Assembly (NCBI RefSeq): GCF_000590885.1 | Contig: NZ_JFHN01000023.1 | Coordinates: forward strand, 1 to 56,635 | Direction of reading: 5' to 3' | Length of the DNA stretch: 56,635 nucleotides | Source: Erwinia mallotivora | GTDB lineage: Bacteria; Pseudomonadota; Gammaproteobacteria; Enterobacterales; Enterobacteriaceae | Part shown: positions 1-9,476 of the stretch, one piece after another | How the letters are laid out: each line of letters starts with the position of its first letter | Position numbering within the stretch: the stretch's first letter is position 1 | Translations under genes and position numbers: made by a program | The notes under the pieces: generated by a model | Seen by the model: the letters and a program-made list of their open reading frames with translations, nothing else | What the model was told of the DNA's origin: nothing | Database searches by the model: none

Positions 1-2
1 GG

Positions 3-158
3 GTGAACCACGTTGAACGGCTATGGCAGGCACTGCACGACACAATAACCCGGAATCATCGGTGCCGGACAATGTGGCAACTGCTGAGGAAGGTTAGCCA
101 TTTTATGGAAACCGTCAGTCCATTCCCCGGGGCGAAACATGGGCAGGCAAAAGTGTAG
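3..158 (+). mobile_element. IS630-family transposase, C-terminal end only
   Basis: The reading frame is open from the window edge to a TAG at 156-158. It encodes the last 51 residues of a DDE transposase of the IS630 family. The terminal motif HFMETVSPFPG followed by a short basic tail (KHGQAKV) is typical of these enzymes. The rest of the element lies outside the window. The element's right end must lie shortly after the stop codon, because recognisable transporter sequence begins by about position 200. I could not define the terminal inverted repeat or the TA target duplication with only one end visible. Confidence 0.8.
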
Positions 159-810
159 CGGTATTAGGCGCACCTATTTAGGTTACCGCGCGCTTTTTGC
201 TTCCGGGCTTTTGGTTCCACTACTTCTCATTGGCGGTTATTACATTTTTGAGAATATCACGGCAAATACCACCGGACAGTTCAAATTTTATCTGCTGACA
301 AAAGTCAGCGGAGCAAGTCAGGAGATGGCTACCGGCATCTCTTTTCCCATGATTGTAATTGGCTTACTCTGCGCCATCATATTCAGCCGTATTGCAGATA
401 CACCCTGGCGTAACCGGATGTATTTTACCGGATTGGCTGGGCAGATTATTGCTATTTCAGTCATGGCCATTACCGGCGCGCAAAACGCCACCATCATGTT
501 TGTCTGTCTCTTTATCTATGGCATCAGCGTGCCTTTTTCGGGCGAGGCAATTTATAAAGTGTGGATTCAGGAAAGCTTCCCGGTAAATATCAGAGCAACA
601 GTGCAGGGAATGACCTATGCCGTATCACGATTTGTCGTTGCGCTGATTTCTTTATTCTCACCGGCCATCATTAATTACAGCCCTTCATTATTGATATGGT
701 TACTGGTGGCGGTGACGGCGACAGGTGGCATATTTGCGTTGCTGATTATTAGCAGATTCAAAGGAATTAATCTTAAAGGGACGGAAAATACCAGTATGGC
801 TGTTAAATAA
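139..810 (+). pseudogene. MFS sugar transporter, 5'-truncated by IS630
   Basis: This is the C-terminal half of a major facilitator superfamily permease. About 200 residues are recognisable, with roughly five to six hydrophobic segments, and a loop resembling the sugar-porter family (ESFPVNIRATVQG, near residue 148). Full-length members have about 400-470 residues, so the first half is missing. The ATG at 139 lies inside the transposase frame, so the first ~18 codons are IS-derived and the true start has been lost. The gene is 38 bp upstream of an alpha-L-rhamnosidase in the same orientation, which suggests the intact transporter imported rhamnosides or the released rhamnose. It is probably non-functional; expression of a half-transporter from an IS-borne promoter cannot be excluded. 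Confidence 0.75.
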
Positions 811-848
811 GGGTATTTTTCTTCGTTATTAAGCGTTCAGGAATGATT

Positions 849-3479
849 ATGTTGCCAGCTCAACTTACTGCCCCTGTTTTTGAACATCACACCCGGTTTC
901 TGGGCATTGATGAGCCATGCCCGCGTCTCTCGTGGCGGGTTTTAACTGAAGAAGCGTTAGTGCTGAGTAGCTATGAAGTAATGATCAGCCGTGACGGAAA
1001 TACCGAGATTCATGGCCCGATACCGTGGCGGGACCCCGTTCTGCTGCCCTGGCCCGGCAGGCCCCTCGCTCCCCGCGAAGCGGCCACGGTGGCCGTGCGT
1101 GTCCGGGATGAGAATGGGCGCTACTCTGACTGGAGTGCAGGATGTTACGTTGAGCGCGGGCTGAGTCCAGCCGACTGGCAGGCGCTTCCTGTTGGTGCGG
1201 GCTGGCATGAGCAACCGGGTACGGACAGGCATCCGCCGATTATTCGTCACCGCTTTGTCCTGGAAAAGGCTGTTGCTAAAGCCCGACTTTATCTGAGCGC
1301 TCATGGACTTTGTGAAACGCTGCTCAATGGTCAACGCACTGACCATTATGCCTTATTTCCCGGCTGGACCAGCTACCACCATCGACTGCGTTATCTTACG
1401 CTGGACGTCACCTCCCTGTTGGTCAGCGGAGAAAACGTGATTTCAGCTCTGATGGGGGATGGTTGGTATCGCGGACGGATTGGCTGCCGGGGCGGCGTAC
1501 GTGATGCCTGGGGAAAGGATCTCTCACTTATCGCCCAGCTGGAAATTACGTTTACCGATGGGTCAACAAGCCGGATTGTTTCCGATGGCAGCTGGCGTTC
1601 AGATCGTGGGCCTGTTCTGTTCAGCGGTATCTATGAAGGAGAAATTTACGATGCCCGTCTGGAGCAGCAGGGCTGGACACTTGCTGGCTTTGACGACAGC
1701 CACTGGTTTCCGGTCAGCATCGGGCACCGGAACTATCAGACTCTTCAGGCTCCGGATGGCCCATTAGTGGTTTGTACGCAACAAATAAAACCGGTGCAAA
1801 GTTGGATTAGCGATGGCGGCAAACAAATTTTCGACTTTGGACAAAATCTGGTGGGGCGGGTGCGTTTAAAAGCCTGTGGCCGCCGGGGTGACAACATCAA
1901 ATTACGACATGCGGAGGTCATTCAGGATCGGGCGTTGTATACCCGGACACTACGCACGGCCATTGCGGCGGACAGCTATATTTTCGCTGATGAGGCGATG
2001 ATCGAGTGGGAGCCCCGCTTCACTTTTCACGGTTTTCGCTACCTGGAAATCGAAGCTTCGCAACAGGTTTATGACTCCCTTGACGTTATCGCCTGCGTTT
2101 ACCATACCGATTTACCTCGAACGGGATGGTTTTCCTGTTCCGACGACAGGCTTGACCGGTTGAATGAAAATATCATCTGGTCGATGCGCGGAAACTTCCT
2201 CGATATTCCGACCGATTGTCCTCAGCGAGATGAGCGACTGGGCTGGACGGGTGATATTCAGGTGTTTATGCCCACGGCAGAATTTCTCTATGATTGCTCT
2301 GGCATGATGCGCGGATGGTTAAAAGACCTGGTCTGCGATCAACACCCCTGCGGTATGGTTCCGTGGTACATCCCGGATATTCCGGATTATGAACCCTGGA
2401 CATGGAACAGCAAGCAGGCTGCGGCCGCCTGGGGCGATGCGGCGGTGCTCACGCCCTGGGACCTTTACTGGAGTACGGCTGACGAGCAGATGCTGGCAGC
2501 ACAGTATCAGAGCGCCTGCGCCTGGGTGGAACTGCAACGAACACGCGCAGGTGCATCCCTGATCTGGGATAAGGGATTGCAGTTTGGCGACTGGCTTGAT
2601 CCCTCCGCACCGCCTGAAGATCCGTCGGCAGCCATGACCGATAAGGGGCTGGTTGCCACCGCTTATTTTGCCTGGTCGGCGTATCATCTGTCCCGCATCT
2701 CAGCGGTGTTGAACAGACCGGAAGATACCCAGCGCTGGCAGCGTCTTTTCAGCGATATTCGTCAGGCTTTTGTCCAACGTTATGTCAGTGATACCGGGCG
2801 GGTAGCGCGTGAGAGCCAGACTGCCTATGCGTTAATTATCTGTTTTGAGCTGTTTGTTTGTGACAGCCAGCGTGATATGGCCGGCCAGCGGCTGAGTGAG
2901 CTGGTCAGGCAGGCGGATTATCATATTGCGACAGGTTTTGTCGGTACGCCGTTAATTTTAAACGCGTTGTGTCTGACCGGGCACGCCGACACCGCTTTTC
3001 GCCAGCTTACCGAAGAGAGCTGCCCCTCGTGGCTTTATCCGGTGAAGCTGGGCGCAACCACCATCTGGGAACGATGGTACAGCTTACTGGCGGATGGGAA
3101 AGTTAACAGCGGGCAGATGACCTCATTTAACCACTATGCGCTGGGCGCGGTGGGTAACTGGTTGTATCAGTATCTTGCCGGATTGATGCCCACTGCTGCC
3201 GGATATAAACAGGTCCGTTTTCAGCCGCACTTTTTTTCCGCAATCGACTGGGCGAAGGCGCGTTACCTTTCAGTGCACGGCGAGATTTCCGTTAACTGGA
3301 AACGGGTGGGTGAGGGGATTGAGATACATCTTCAACTGCCCTTTGGCACCAGCGGAGAACTGGTAATTGAGGATAGCACCCTGCCACTGAGCGGGCCGGG
3401 TGATTATCATTTTCTGTGGCAGCCAGCTGACGGTGTTACCGGTATCGCCTCTGTCAGGGCTATCAGAGAGGAAAAATAA
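849..3479 (+). CDS. alpha-L-rhamnosidase (GH78)
   Basis: Encodes a complete 876-residue glycoside hydrolase family 78 enzyme that removes terminal alpha-L-rhamnose from glycosides such as plant flavonoids. The N-terminal beta-rich domains are followed by the signature DCPQRDERLGWTGD (Glu about 462), then the (alpha/alpha)6 catalytic barrel with the acidic pair region IWERWYS (Glu about 741) and a C-terminal beta domain. No signal peptide is seen, so the enzyme is probably cytoplasmic and acts on imported rhamnosides. Two ATGs are available; CAGGA at 838-842 is six bases from the ATG at 849 but adjacent to the one at 843, so 849 is preferred. It sits just after the broken MFS transporter and immediately before a small gene, probably one operon. 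If the transporter is dead, uptake must come from elsewhere. Confidence 0.9.
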   Translation: MLPAQLTAPVFEHHTRFLGIDEPCPRLSWRVLTEEALVLSSYEVMISRDGNTEIHGPIPWRDPVLLPWPGRPLAPREAATVAVRVRDENGRYSDWSAGCYVERGLSPADWQALPVGAGWHEQPGTDRHPPIIRHRFVLEKAVAKARLYLSAHGLCETLLNGQRTDHYALFPGWTSYHHRLRYLTLDVTSLLVSGENVISALMGDGWYRGRIGCRGGVRDAWGKDLSLIAQLEITFTDGSTSRIVSDGSWRSDRGPVLFSGIYEGEIYDARLEQQGWTLAGFDDSHWFPVSIGHRNYQTLQAPDGPLVVCTQQIKPVQSWISDGGKQIFDFGQNLVGRVRLKACGRRGDNIKLRHAEVIQDRALYTRTLRTAIAADSYIFADEAMIEWEPRFTFHGFRYLEIEASQQVYDSLDVIACVYHTDLPRTGWFSCSDDRLDRLNENIIWSMRGNFLDIPTDCPQRDERLGWTGDIQVFMPTAEFLYDCSGMMRGWLKDLVCDQHPCGMVPWYIPDIPDYEPWTWNSKQAAAAWGDAAVLTPWDLYWSTADEQMLAAQYQSACAWVELQRTRAGASLIWDKGLQFGDWLDPSAPPEDPSAAMTDKGLVATAYFAWSAYHLSRISAVLNRPEDTQRWQRLFSDIRQAFVQRYVSDTGRVARESQTAYALIICFELFVCDSQRDMAGQRLSELVRQADYHIATGFVGTPLILNALCLTGHADTAFRQLTEESCPSWLYPVKLGATTIWERWYSLLADGKVNSGQMTSFNHYALGAVGNWLYQYLAGLMPTAAGYKQVRFQPHFFSAIDWAKARYLSVHGEISVNWKRVGEGIEIHLQLPFGTSGELVIEDSTLPLSGPGDYHFLWQPADGVTGIASVRAIREEK

Positions 3480-3480
3480 C

Positions 3481-3810
3481 ATGATCATTCCACTGCATCC
3501 GTTTAACTGTGAAACAGAGGGTGGCACCCAGGCAAAAATAATCAGCATTGATAACAGCAATTCGATCTGTCTGGTCGGTGAATATATCGCTGTGGATGGC
3601 GAGGTGCACAGCGACAGCTGGGATCTCAATGGTCATCCCGCCAGCGGCCTGCCGGAGCGCACGATCAGGATTACGGACAGGGCAACCGAGGTATTTTTTA
3701 CCGATGTGTTTTATAAACTGACCCCTTTTGCCAAACGAGTCTATGGGCAGCAGTGGGAGGAGCAGATGCAACGGCGGCAATACGACCATTTCTGGCAGAA
3801 AATTCAGTAG
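3481..3810 (+). CDS. small conserved protein downstream of rhamnosidase
   Basis: Encodes 109 residues starting one base after the rhamnosidase stop codon, so the two are very likely translationally coupled and co-transcribed. The protein is soluble and acidic to neutral, with no signal peptide or membrane segment. I do not recognise a named domain. The ATG at 3481 is chosen because it follows the GAGAGGAAAA tract at the end of the rhamnosidase gene; an in-frame extension upstream would lie entirely within the preceding gene. Its position suggests an accessory role in rhamnoside use, but that is inference from position only. Confidence 0.6.
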   Translation: MIIPLHPFNCETEGGTQAKIISIDNSNSICLVGEYIAVDGEVHSDSWDLNGHPASGLPERTIRITDRATEVFFTDVFYKLTPFAKRVYGQQWEEQMQRRQYDHFWQKIQ

Positions 3811-4352
3811 CTGCAATGCGGGTCTGATGCGGTTTCCGGCGGGAGGCCCGTCTGCGCACTCTTATGCCCTGTGGTTGTTCCACATATCTTTCCAGGTGCT
3901 GGCTATCCTCTGATGGTGGTGACCGGATGTGGGATGATTACGGATTGTTTTGATGTCCCGATCGGCAGGAAGGCATTATTCAGCTGATGTGATAACAATT
4001 CCTACAGAGTAATATGTCGAATTAATTATTATGACTGGACGTTATTCTGGTTTTTTACCCATTTTTCTGTGTTTTTAATTTGTTTTTCTGCTTGGATTTT
4101 CCTGCTTTGATTAATATATTCAGATAATTACATACACCCTTCCGAAAATATTTACCGACCCTACGGCAGAATAAAACACTGTTCTGTTCAGTCTCACTGG
4201 AACCCAGTACTTATTCTCACCACTTAACGCCGTTCATCTGTTCCTCAGGTTGTGTTCATCGGATTGCGAACACAGGGTGGAACTATCGCCTTATCCGGTT
4301 ATCCGCCGGAGGAAGATGATATGGCATTTTACTTTTATTAATGGAGTCATAC
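3811..4352. other. intergenic, no gene found
   Basis: About 540 bp between the rhamnosidase operon and the thiol group. The middle (about 4000-4160) is AT-rich and probably carries the promoter for the downstream genes. No convincing open frame, RNA gene or repeat was seen. Small frames here lack ribosome binding sites and recognisable products. Confidence 0.5.
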
Positions 4353-4511
4353 ATGTTTATGTATTTACCCTTCCTGATTGGTTGCGGAACCATTTTCAGT
4401 GCGCTGGCCGGTAAACGAAAACTGGCTTATCTGTTCTGGTTTGCCGACCTTGTCATTATTCTCGCCTGGTTGAAATATCACGCCACCGATGCACTTCTCC
4501 TTTCGTTCTAG
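4353..4511 (+). CDS. DUF5993-family small membrane protein
   Basis: Encodes 52 residues with two predicted transmembrane helices separated by a short basic loop (GKRKLAY) and a C-terminal HATDALLLSF. This matches my recollection of the DUF5993 family, small inner-membrane proteins encoded directly before DsbB-type oxidases (Dba/DsbI partner genes). The stop codon is 8 bp before the dsbB-like start, supporting co-translation. Its job is presumably to assist or stabilise the adjacent disulfide oxidase. Confidence in the gene is good because of its size, hydrophobicity and context; the specific role is inference. Confidence 0.7.
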   Translation: MFMYLPFLIGCGTIFSALAGKRKLAYLFWFADLVIILAWLKYHATDALLLSF

Positions 4512-4519
4512 AGGCCACT

Positions 4520-5071
4520 ATGCAATTGTCAGAAAAAAAAGATTTTTCGCGTCCGCTGAATCTGTTGATGCTGGTTATGGTGAGTGTTGCGTTACTCTGC
4601 GCGTTCTATTTTCAGCTGAGATTTTTCGATCTGCCATGTCCGCTTTGTCTGCTGCAACGTGCGGCTTTGTTACTTATCGGATCGGGGTTGCTGTTTAACC
4701 TCTATTTCGGCAATAAAAAGCTGCATTACGGCATGGTAATTATTGGCGCTCTGGCGCTGGCTGCCGTCGCTGCCCGCCATATTTTCCTGCATATTGTGCC
4801 GGGCGATAAAGGTTATGGACTTCCTTTCCTCGGTCTGCATCTTTATACGTGGAGTTTTATTTTAGCGGTGGCGATTGTGATTGGTGTGGCCATTACCCTG
4901 ATGGTTACGCCTGAAAACGCCACGCCGGCATCTGACCACAAGCCATTGATCCAGCATGCAGTTGTTGCTGTTTTTGCTTTGCTGATGGTGGCGAATCTGC
5001 TGTCAACGGTGCTGGAATGTGGCGGTGGGCAGTGTGACGATAACCCTACCTATTATCAACTGCTGAAATAG
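4520..5071 (+). CDS. DsbB-family disulfide bond formation protein (DsbI-like)
   Basis: Encodes a 183-residue inner-membrane quinone-linked thiol oxidase. The N-terminal helix is followed by the redox motif CPLC in the first periplasmic loop (about residues 39-42), and the C-terminal periplasmic tail holds the second cysteine pair in ECGGGQC. Four to five membrane segments fit the DsbB fold. The enzyme would reoxidise a DsbA-like partner. There is no dsbA here, so it may serve a partner elsewhere or the secreted thiol enzymes encoded next. It follows the DUF5993 gene by 8 bp, as in other DsbB/DsbI loci. It is a paralogue of housekeeping DsbB rather than DsbB itself, judging by context. Confidence 0.85.
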   Translation: MQLSEKKDFSRPLNLLMLVMVSVALLCAFYFQLRFFDLPCPLCLLQRAALLLIGSGLLFNLYFGNKKLHYGMVIIGALALAAVAARHIFLHIVPGDKGYGLPFLGLHLYTWSFILAVAIVIGVAITLMVTPENATPASDHKPLIQHAVVAVFALLMVANLLSTVLECGGGQCDDNPTYYQLLK

Positions 5072-5145
5072 TTTTTACCGATCTCACCTGCATCATGCCC
5101 TTTCGCGGCAGGTTGAGGCGCGCGCTATAAAATTTGAGAACAGTA

Positions 5146-5925
5146 ATGAAAAAAATAACTTCTCGTATCGCCCTGTTGGCGATTTGTTTGGTGCCTGTCA
5201 GTGGATTCAGTCAGCTTGTTGACTGGCAAAGCGCAGAAGGAATTCAGCGTTTATCACAGGCAACGGTTAAACAGGATTTCTTTTCTCTCGCCCCTCAGTT
5301 CGAAGGGCAGAATAATAAAGTCTATTGTGGTGTTGCTTCGGCAACTATCGTGCTGAATACCTTACGTCTGCATGAGAATAAGAAAATTGAGCCAGATACC
5401 AGCTTAATTAACACTGAGGATCGCGCCTATTTTCCGAAGAAAAACGGCTGGCAGCCATTCTGGAATCGATACACTCAGACCAGCGTAGTGGAATACAGCA
5501 GCAAACCACGCATTGAGATTTTCGGTAAACCGCAGACGCCTGGCGGGCAGTCTGATTATGGTCTGCATCTGGAAGATGAGCGTCGTCTGCTCAGTAATGC
5601 CGGATTAAAGGTGAAAGCGGTGCCGGTGAAAGATCTGGCACAGCAGGAGAAGATGAAGAAAGAGATTATTGCTGCCATGCAGCAGGATAACTCTTTTGTC
5701 ATCGTCAACTTTTTACGCAGTGCCATCGGCCAGACGGGCGACGGTCATTTCTCTCCTCTGGGCGCTTATGACGCCAAATCTGATTCATTCCTGATCATGG
5801 ATGTCTCCAATACCGAACATCCGTGGATTTGGATCGACAGTCAGACGCTGTTCAAGGGGATGCACACGCTTGATGGTGCTGAGGACCGGGGCTATCTGCT
5901 GGTCAGCGAAGCTGATAAGGCATAA
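5146..5925 (+). CDS. phytochelatin-synthase-like cysteine protease, exported
   Basis: Encodes 259 residues with a signal peptide (MKKITSRIALLAICLVPVSG) and a phytochelatin synthase / peptidase C83 domain. The catalytic triad can be placed: Cys61 in YCGVASATIVLN, His201 in GDGHFSPLG and Asp219 in LIMDVSN. The His-to-Asp spacing of 18 equals that in plant phytochelatin synthase. Bacterial single-domain homologues mainly deglycylate glutathione to gamma-glutamylcysteine rather than polymerising it. Export to the periplasm places it with the neighbouring gamma-glutamyltransferase, which also acts on glutathione. The ATG at 5146 is preferred over an upstream TTG because it begins a typical signal peptide. 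Confidence 0.85.
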   Translation: MKKITSRIALLAICLVPVSGFSQLVDWQSAEGIQRLSQATVKQDFFSLAPQFEGQNNKVYCGVASATIVLNTLRLHENKKIEPDTSLINTEDRAYFPKKNGWQPFWNRYTQTSVVEYSSKPRIEIFGKPQTPGGQSDYGLHLEDERRLLSNAGLKVKAVPVKDLAQQEKMKKEIIAAMQQDNSFVIVNFLRSAIGQTGDGHFSPLGAYDAKSDSFLIMDVSNTEHPWIWIDSQTLFKGMHTLDGAEDRGYLLVSEADKA

Positions 5926-5985
5926 AAATCATGCTGTTATGGCGAAGGGATGCGCCATGTTTTTTGTTTAAAGAGAAATTATTCC

Positions 5986-7749
5986 ATGTCACGCAATCTT
6001 CTTTTCAGTTTTCTTTTAACGTCCGGCGTTATTGCTGCAGGCCAGGCTGAGGCTGCTTCTGCGCCAGCCGTTGAAGCTCGCCACGGAATGGTGGTCAGCT
6101 CACAGGCGATTGCTTCCCAGGTGGGGGTCGATATCCTCAAACAGGGTGGCAATGCCATCGATGCGGCAGTGGCAGTAGGCTATGCTCAGGCCGTGGTTAA
6201 CCCCTGCTGCGGCAATATTGGTGGGGGTGGCTTTATGCTGATCCACCTTGCTGACGGCAAAGACACCTTTATTAACTTCCGTGAAACCGCGCCTGCCGCT
6301 GCGCGTGCCGATATGTATCTTGACCCGCAGGGTAAGGTGCGCTCTGACGCCAGCCTGCATGGTTATTCTGCGGTGGCCGTCCCCGGCACGGTGATGGGGC
6401 TGGATTACGCTCAGAGCCACTATGGCAAACTCAGCCGTCAGCAGGTGATGGCTCCGGCGATAAAACTGGCCCGCCAGGGCTTTATTCTGACGCGAGCGGA
6501 TACCGATATTCTGGATACTACCGTCAACCGGTTCCGCACGGATGCGCAGGCGGCGCGCTGGTTTCTGCGGCCAGACGGCTCACCACTTCAGCCGGGTGAC
6601 AATCTGAAACAGCCTGAGCTGGCGAAAACCCTGAGCCATATCTCTCAATCCGGGACCGACTACTTTTACAAGCAGCCGATTCCCCAGCGCGTTGAGGCGG
6701 CTGCGGCGAAAGGCGGTGGCATTATTACCGCTGCGGACTTTGCCCGTTATCGTGTCACCGAAAGTGCACCTTTGCGGTGTCACTACCGGGGTTATGAATT
6801 TATCTCTTCCCCACCTCCCAGCTCTGGTGGCGTCGCGCTTTGTGAGATGGTGAATATCCTGTCTGGCTATGACATGCGTGCGCTGGGCTTTAATTCTGCC
6901 GACTCGGTTCATGTGATGACGGAAGCGATGCGTATCGCTTACTTTGATCGCAATAATTCACTGGGCGATCCTGAGTTTATCCACAACCCGCTGGATAAAT
7001 TGCTCAGCACATCTTATGCAGATGAAATGCGGCGGGGTATTCATCCGACCGATGCGACGCCATCCCGACTACCTGAAAGCAAGCAGGTTAATGGTGAGCG
7101 TCCGGAAACCACCCACTATTCTGTGGTTGATGAACAGGGTAATGCCGTCTCCACCACCTATACCGTCAACGGGCGATTCGGTGCGGTGGTTATGGCACCG
7201 GGCACCGGTTTTTTCCTCAACGATGAAATGGATGATTTCACCACCAAAATTGGTGAGAAGAATATGTTCGGACTGGTACAGGGAGCAAACAATGCGATTG
7301 CCCCTGGCAAACGTCCCCTGTCGTCAATGGCACCGACCATTGTGACGCACAATAATGACGTGTTCCTGGTGCTGGGCTCGCCGGGCGGGTCGCGCATTAT
7401 TACTGCATCATTGCAGGTGGCGCTGAATATCATCGATCACGGGATGTTGCCGCAGGAAGCGGTGGATGCGCCGAGGGTCCACCATCAGTGGCTACCGGAT
7501 GAAGTCTATTATGAGCAGCGCGGGCTGTCGTTTGATACCTTAAAACTGCTGCGCCAGCGCGGTTATAAGATGACCGAGCAGACCCCGTGGGGAGCGACCG
7601 AACTGATTATGGTTGCGCCAAAACTCAGCGAGGGTAAAAAAGCAGCCGACTCCGGTAATGATTCTGCCGTTTCTGGCAAATTGAGACCAGGCTGGCTGTA
7701 CGGTGCCAATGACATCCGCCGTCCGGCAGGGGCCGCCGTGGGTTTTTAA
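5986..7749 (+). CDS. ggt: gamma-glutamyltransferase (glutathione hydrolase)
   Basis: Encodes a 587-residue periplasmic enzyme that cleaves or transfers the gamma-glutamyl group of glutathione. A signal peptide ends near AEAASA. The proenzyme self-cleaves before the nucleophilic threonine in ETTHYSVVDEQGN (Thr about 375), and the small subunit carries the conserved RPLSSMAPTIV and LGSPGGSRI motifs. Length matches E. coli Ggt. The ATG at 5986 is chosen because AAGAGAAA lies just upstream and it starts the signal peptide; an ATG at 5950 would add a non-signal extension. It follows the phytochelatin-synthase-like gene by 60 bp, so the pair could degrade periplasmic glutathione in steps. Confidence 0.93.
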   Translation: MSRNLLFSFLLTSGVIAAGQAEAASAPAVEARHGMVVSSQAIASQVGVDILKQGGNAIDAAVAVGYAQAVVNPCCGNIGGGGFMLIHLADGKDTFINFRETAPAAARADMYLDPQGKVRSDASLHGYSAVAVPGTVMGLDYAQSHYGKLSRQQVMAPAIKLARQGFILTRADTDILDTTVNRFRTDAQAARWFLRPDGSPLQPGDNLKQPELAKTLSHISQSGTDYFYKQPIPQRVEAAAAKGGGIITAADFARYRVTESAPLRCHYRGYEFISSPPPSSGGVALCEMVNILSGYDMRALGFNSADSVHVMTEAMRIAYFDRNNSLGDPEFIHNPLDKLLSTSYADEMRRGIHPTDATPSRLPESKQVNGERPETTHYSVVDEQGNAVSTTYTVNGRFGAVVMAPGTGFFLNDEMDDFTTKIGEKNMFGLVQGANNAIAPGKRPLSSMAPTIVTHNNDVFLVLGSPGGSRIITASLQVALNIIDHGMLPQEAVDAPRVHHQWLPDEVYYEQRGLSFDTLKLLRQRGYKMTEQTPWGATELIMVAPKLSEGKKAADSGNDSAVSGKLRPGWLYGANDIRRPAGAAVGF

Positions 7750-8315
7750 TCCCGCCGCCAGCCTGATTAAGCGTTTTACTGCCTGATAATTAAGTTACCC
7801 CGGACGCTGTTTGTTCCGTGTCCCGGGGGCTTTTCGTCCCGCCCGATCACGCCCGCGTTAACCAGGCCCACCACGTTACGACAACGCCTGAGCACCCTGA
7901 CGTTGCTGAATGGCCTGAGGTCCTGCCATGCCTTTTGCAGCGAAAAAACCTCTCTCCTGCATGGCGGTTATGCCACCGGGCTCCCGCCCGAGCCGCGCAA
8001 CCCAGCCCGTTTCTTCAGTTCAGTAGCGTTATCGATACTGCATCAATGATTAATAAAAATAATTACTAACATACCAGGATTGTTCCGATAAGAAATTTAT
8101 TAAGGAACTCACATCTGTCTTTAACCACCCACCACCCCAGATGATTTTATGATTACTATCAAATGATTATATTTATCATCTGTCAGGAGAACACTGCGCT
8201 AAGCCGCCAGTTTGCTGTTACCCGCTCAGCTGCTAAGGGGATTTTCAGCGGCGTGACGGTTTATGTATGTTAAGGAAAAGTGTTCAAAAAAATTACATCA
8301 CATTCAAGGTAGATC
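7750..8315. other. intergenic between ggt and the amidinotransferase
   Basis: About 565 bp. The first part holds a probable terminator (separate entry). The stretch 7840-8000 is GC-rich and has an open frame on the plus strand, but its composition and proline/arginine-rich translation do not look like a real protein. The part from 8040 to 8200 is AT-rich and is the likely promoter region for the amidinotransferase operon. AAGGTAG at about 8307-8313 sits just before its ATG at 8316. Confidence 0.5.
7798..7840 (+). terminator. probable rho-independent terminator after ggt
   Basis: An imperfect GC-rich inverted repeat (CCCCGGACGC pairing with the GTGTCCCGGGG side, with one bulge) is followed by a short T tract (CTTTTCG). 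It lies 49 bp after the ggt stop codon and would end the thiol-group transcript. The T tract is short, so strength is uncertain. Confidence 0.5.
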
Positions 8316-9416
8316 ATGCAGTTTCAAAAAGAAGAGACCTCCTGTTTTTCAACAGATGAAAGCCCGGTAGAAGTTTATACGGAATGGGACCCACTCGAAG
8401 AGGTCATTGTCGGGATCATGGATGATATTCGTGTTCCGGATTGGGACACCGGCCTTAAAGCTATTATTCCTAAGGAAACCAGCGGTTTTTTCCGCGAGTA
8501 CTCCGGGCAACGTTTCCCGGAAGAACTGGTCGTTAAAGCCAGGCAGGAAGTGAATACCCTTGCCGAAATCCTGCAGGCTGAGGGGATCAGAGTACGCCGC
8601 CCTGACGAGTCAAATCACCATCAGCCGATCGTTACCCCGCACTTTACCACCGGTGGAACCTTCTATTCCGCGATGCCGCGGGACTGCCTGTTTGCTATCG
8701 GAAAGAAAATCATCGAAGTGCCGATGTCATGGCGCAGCCGCTATTTCGAAACCTTCGCCTTTCGCAGCATCCTGAATGACTATTTCACCAGAGGAGCGGA
8801 GTGGATCTCTGCACCCAAGCCGATGTTGAAAGATGATGTCTGGCAAACAGAGTATGACTTCGACCAGGAAATTCCGTTTAATTCGATCATTACCGAAGTG
8901 GAGCCACTTTTTGACGCGGCCGACTTTATGAAAATGGGGCGGGACATTATTGGTCAGCGTAGTCATGTCACCAATAATAAAGGTATCGAGTGGCTGCGCA
9001 GAACGCTGGGGCCTGATTATCGCGTCCATATCTATGAGTTTGAAGAGCCAGGTCCGATGCATATCGATACGACAATACTGCCGTTGGCACCGGGCCGCGT
9101 ATTAATTAATAAAGGCTGGGTGCCGCAGATCCCTGACATTTTCAAAGACTGGGAAATATTGCATCCGCCTGCTTCTAATCTGCCGGACGACCATCCCTTA
9201 TACATCACCTCAAAATGGATCCACGTGAATGTATTGATGTTGGATGAAAAAACCGTGGTGGTTGAGAAAGATGAAGAAGCACTGATTTCTGCCTTCCGCA
9301 AATGGGGTTTCAGAACCATTCTCTGTCCGTTTAAGCATTTCCAGACATTTGGTGGTTCATTCCACTGCGCGACGCTGGATGTGAAACGCAGCGGCAGTCT
9401 GAAGAGCTACATCTGA
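8316..9416 (+). CDS. arginine:X amidinotransferase (AGAT / StrB family)
   Basis: Encodes a 366-residue enzyme of the L-arginine:glycine / inosamine amidinotransferase family, which moves the amidino group of arginine onto an amine acceptor. The fold's catalytic residues are present: Asp203 in DAADFMKMGRDI, His249 in MHIDTT and Cys351 in GGSFHCATLDV, with spacing close to that of vertebrate AGAT (Asp254, His303, Cys407). The family includes enzymes of creatine, streptomycin and phaseolotoxin biosynthesis; the acceptor here is unknown. It is first in a run with two ATP-grasp ligases and a small membrane protein, so a guanidino-containing peptide or amino acid product is a reasonable inference. 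Confidence 0.9.
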   Translation: MQFQKEETSCFSTDESPVEVYTEWDPLEEVIVGIMDDIRVPDWDTGLKAIIPKETSGFFREYSGQRFPEELVVKARQEVNTLAEILQAEGIRVRRPDESNHHQPIVTPHFTTGGTFYSAMPRDCLFAIGKKIIEVPMSWRSRYFETFAFRSILNDYFTRGAEWISAPKPMLKDDVWQTEYDFDQEIPFNSIITEVEPLFDAADFMKMGRDIIGQRSHVTNNKGIEWLRRTLGPDYRVHIYEFEEPGPMHIDTTILPLAPGRVLINKGWVPQIPDIFKDWEILHPPASNLPDDHPLYITSKWIHVNVLMLDEKTVVVEKDEEALISAFRKWGFRTILCPFKHFQTFGGSFHCATLDVKRSGSLKSYI

Positions 9417-9476
9417 CAATTTTATTCCTGGCAGCCATTTTCCCGTATGCAATGGATAAAGAGCATTTGATCTCAC

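Noticed and set aside
7818..8069. 83-codon frame between ggt and the amidinotransferase
   Set aside because: No ribosome binding site, odd proline/arginine/histidine composition, overlaps a terminator, no recognisable domain.
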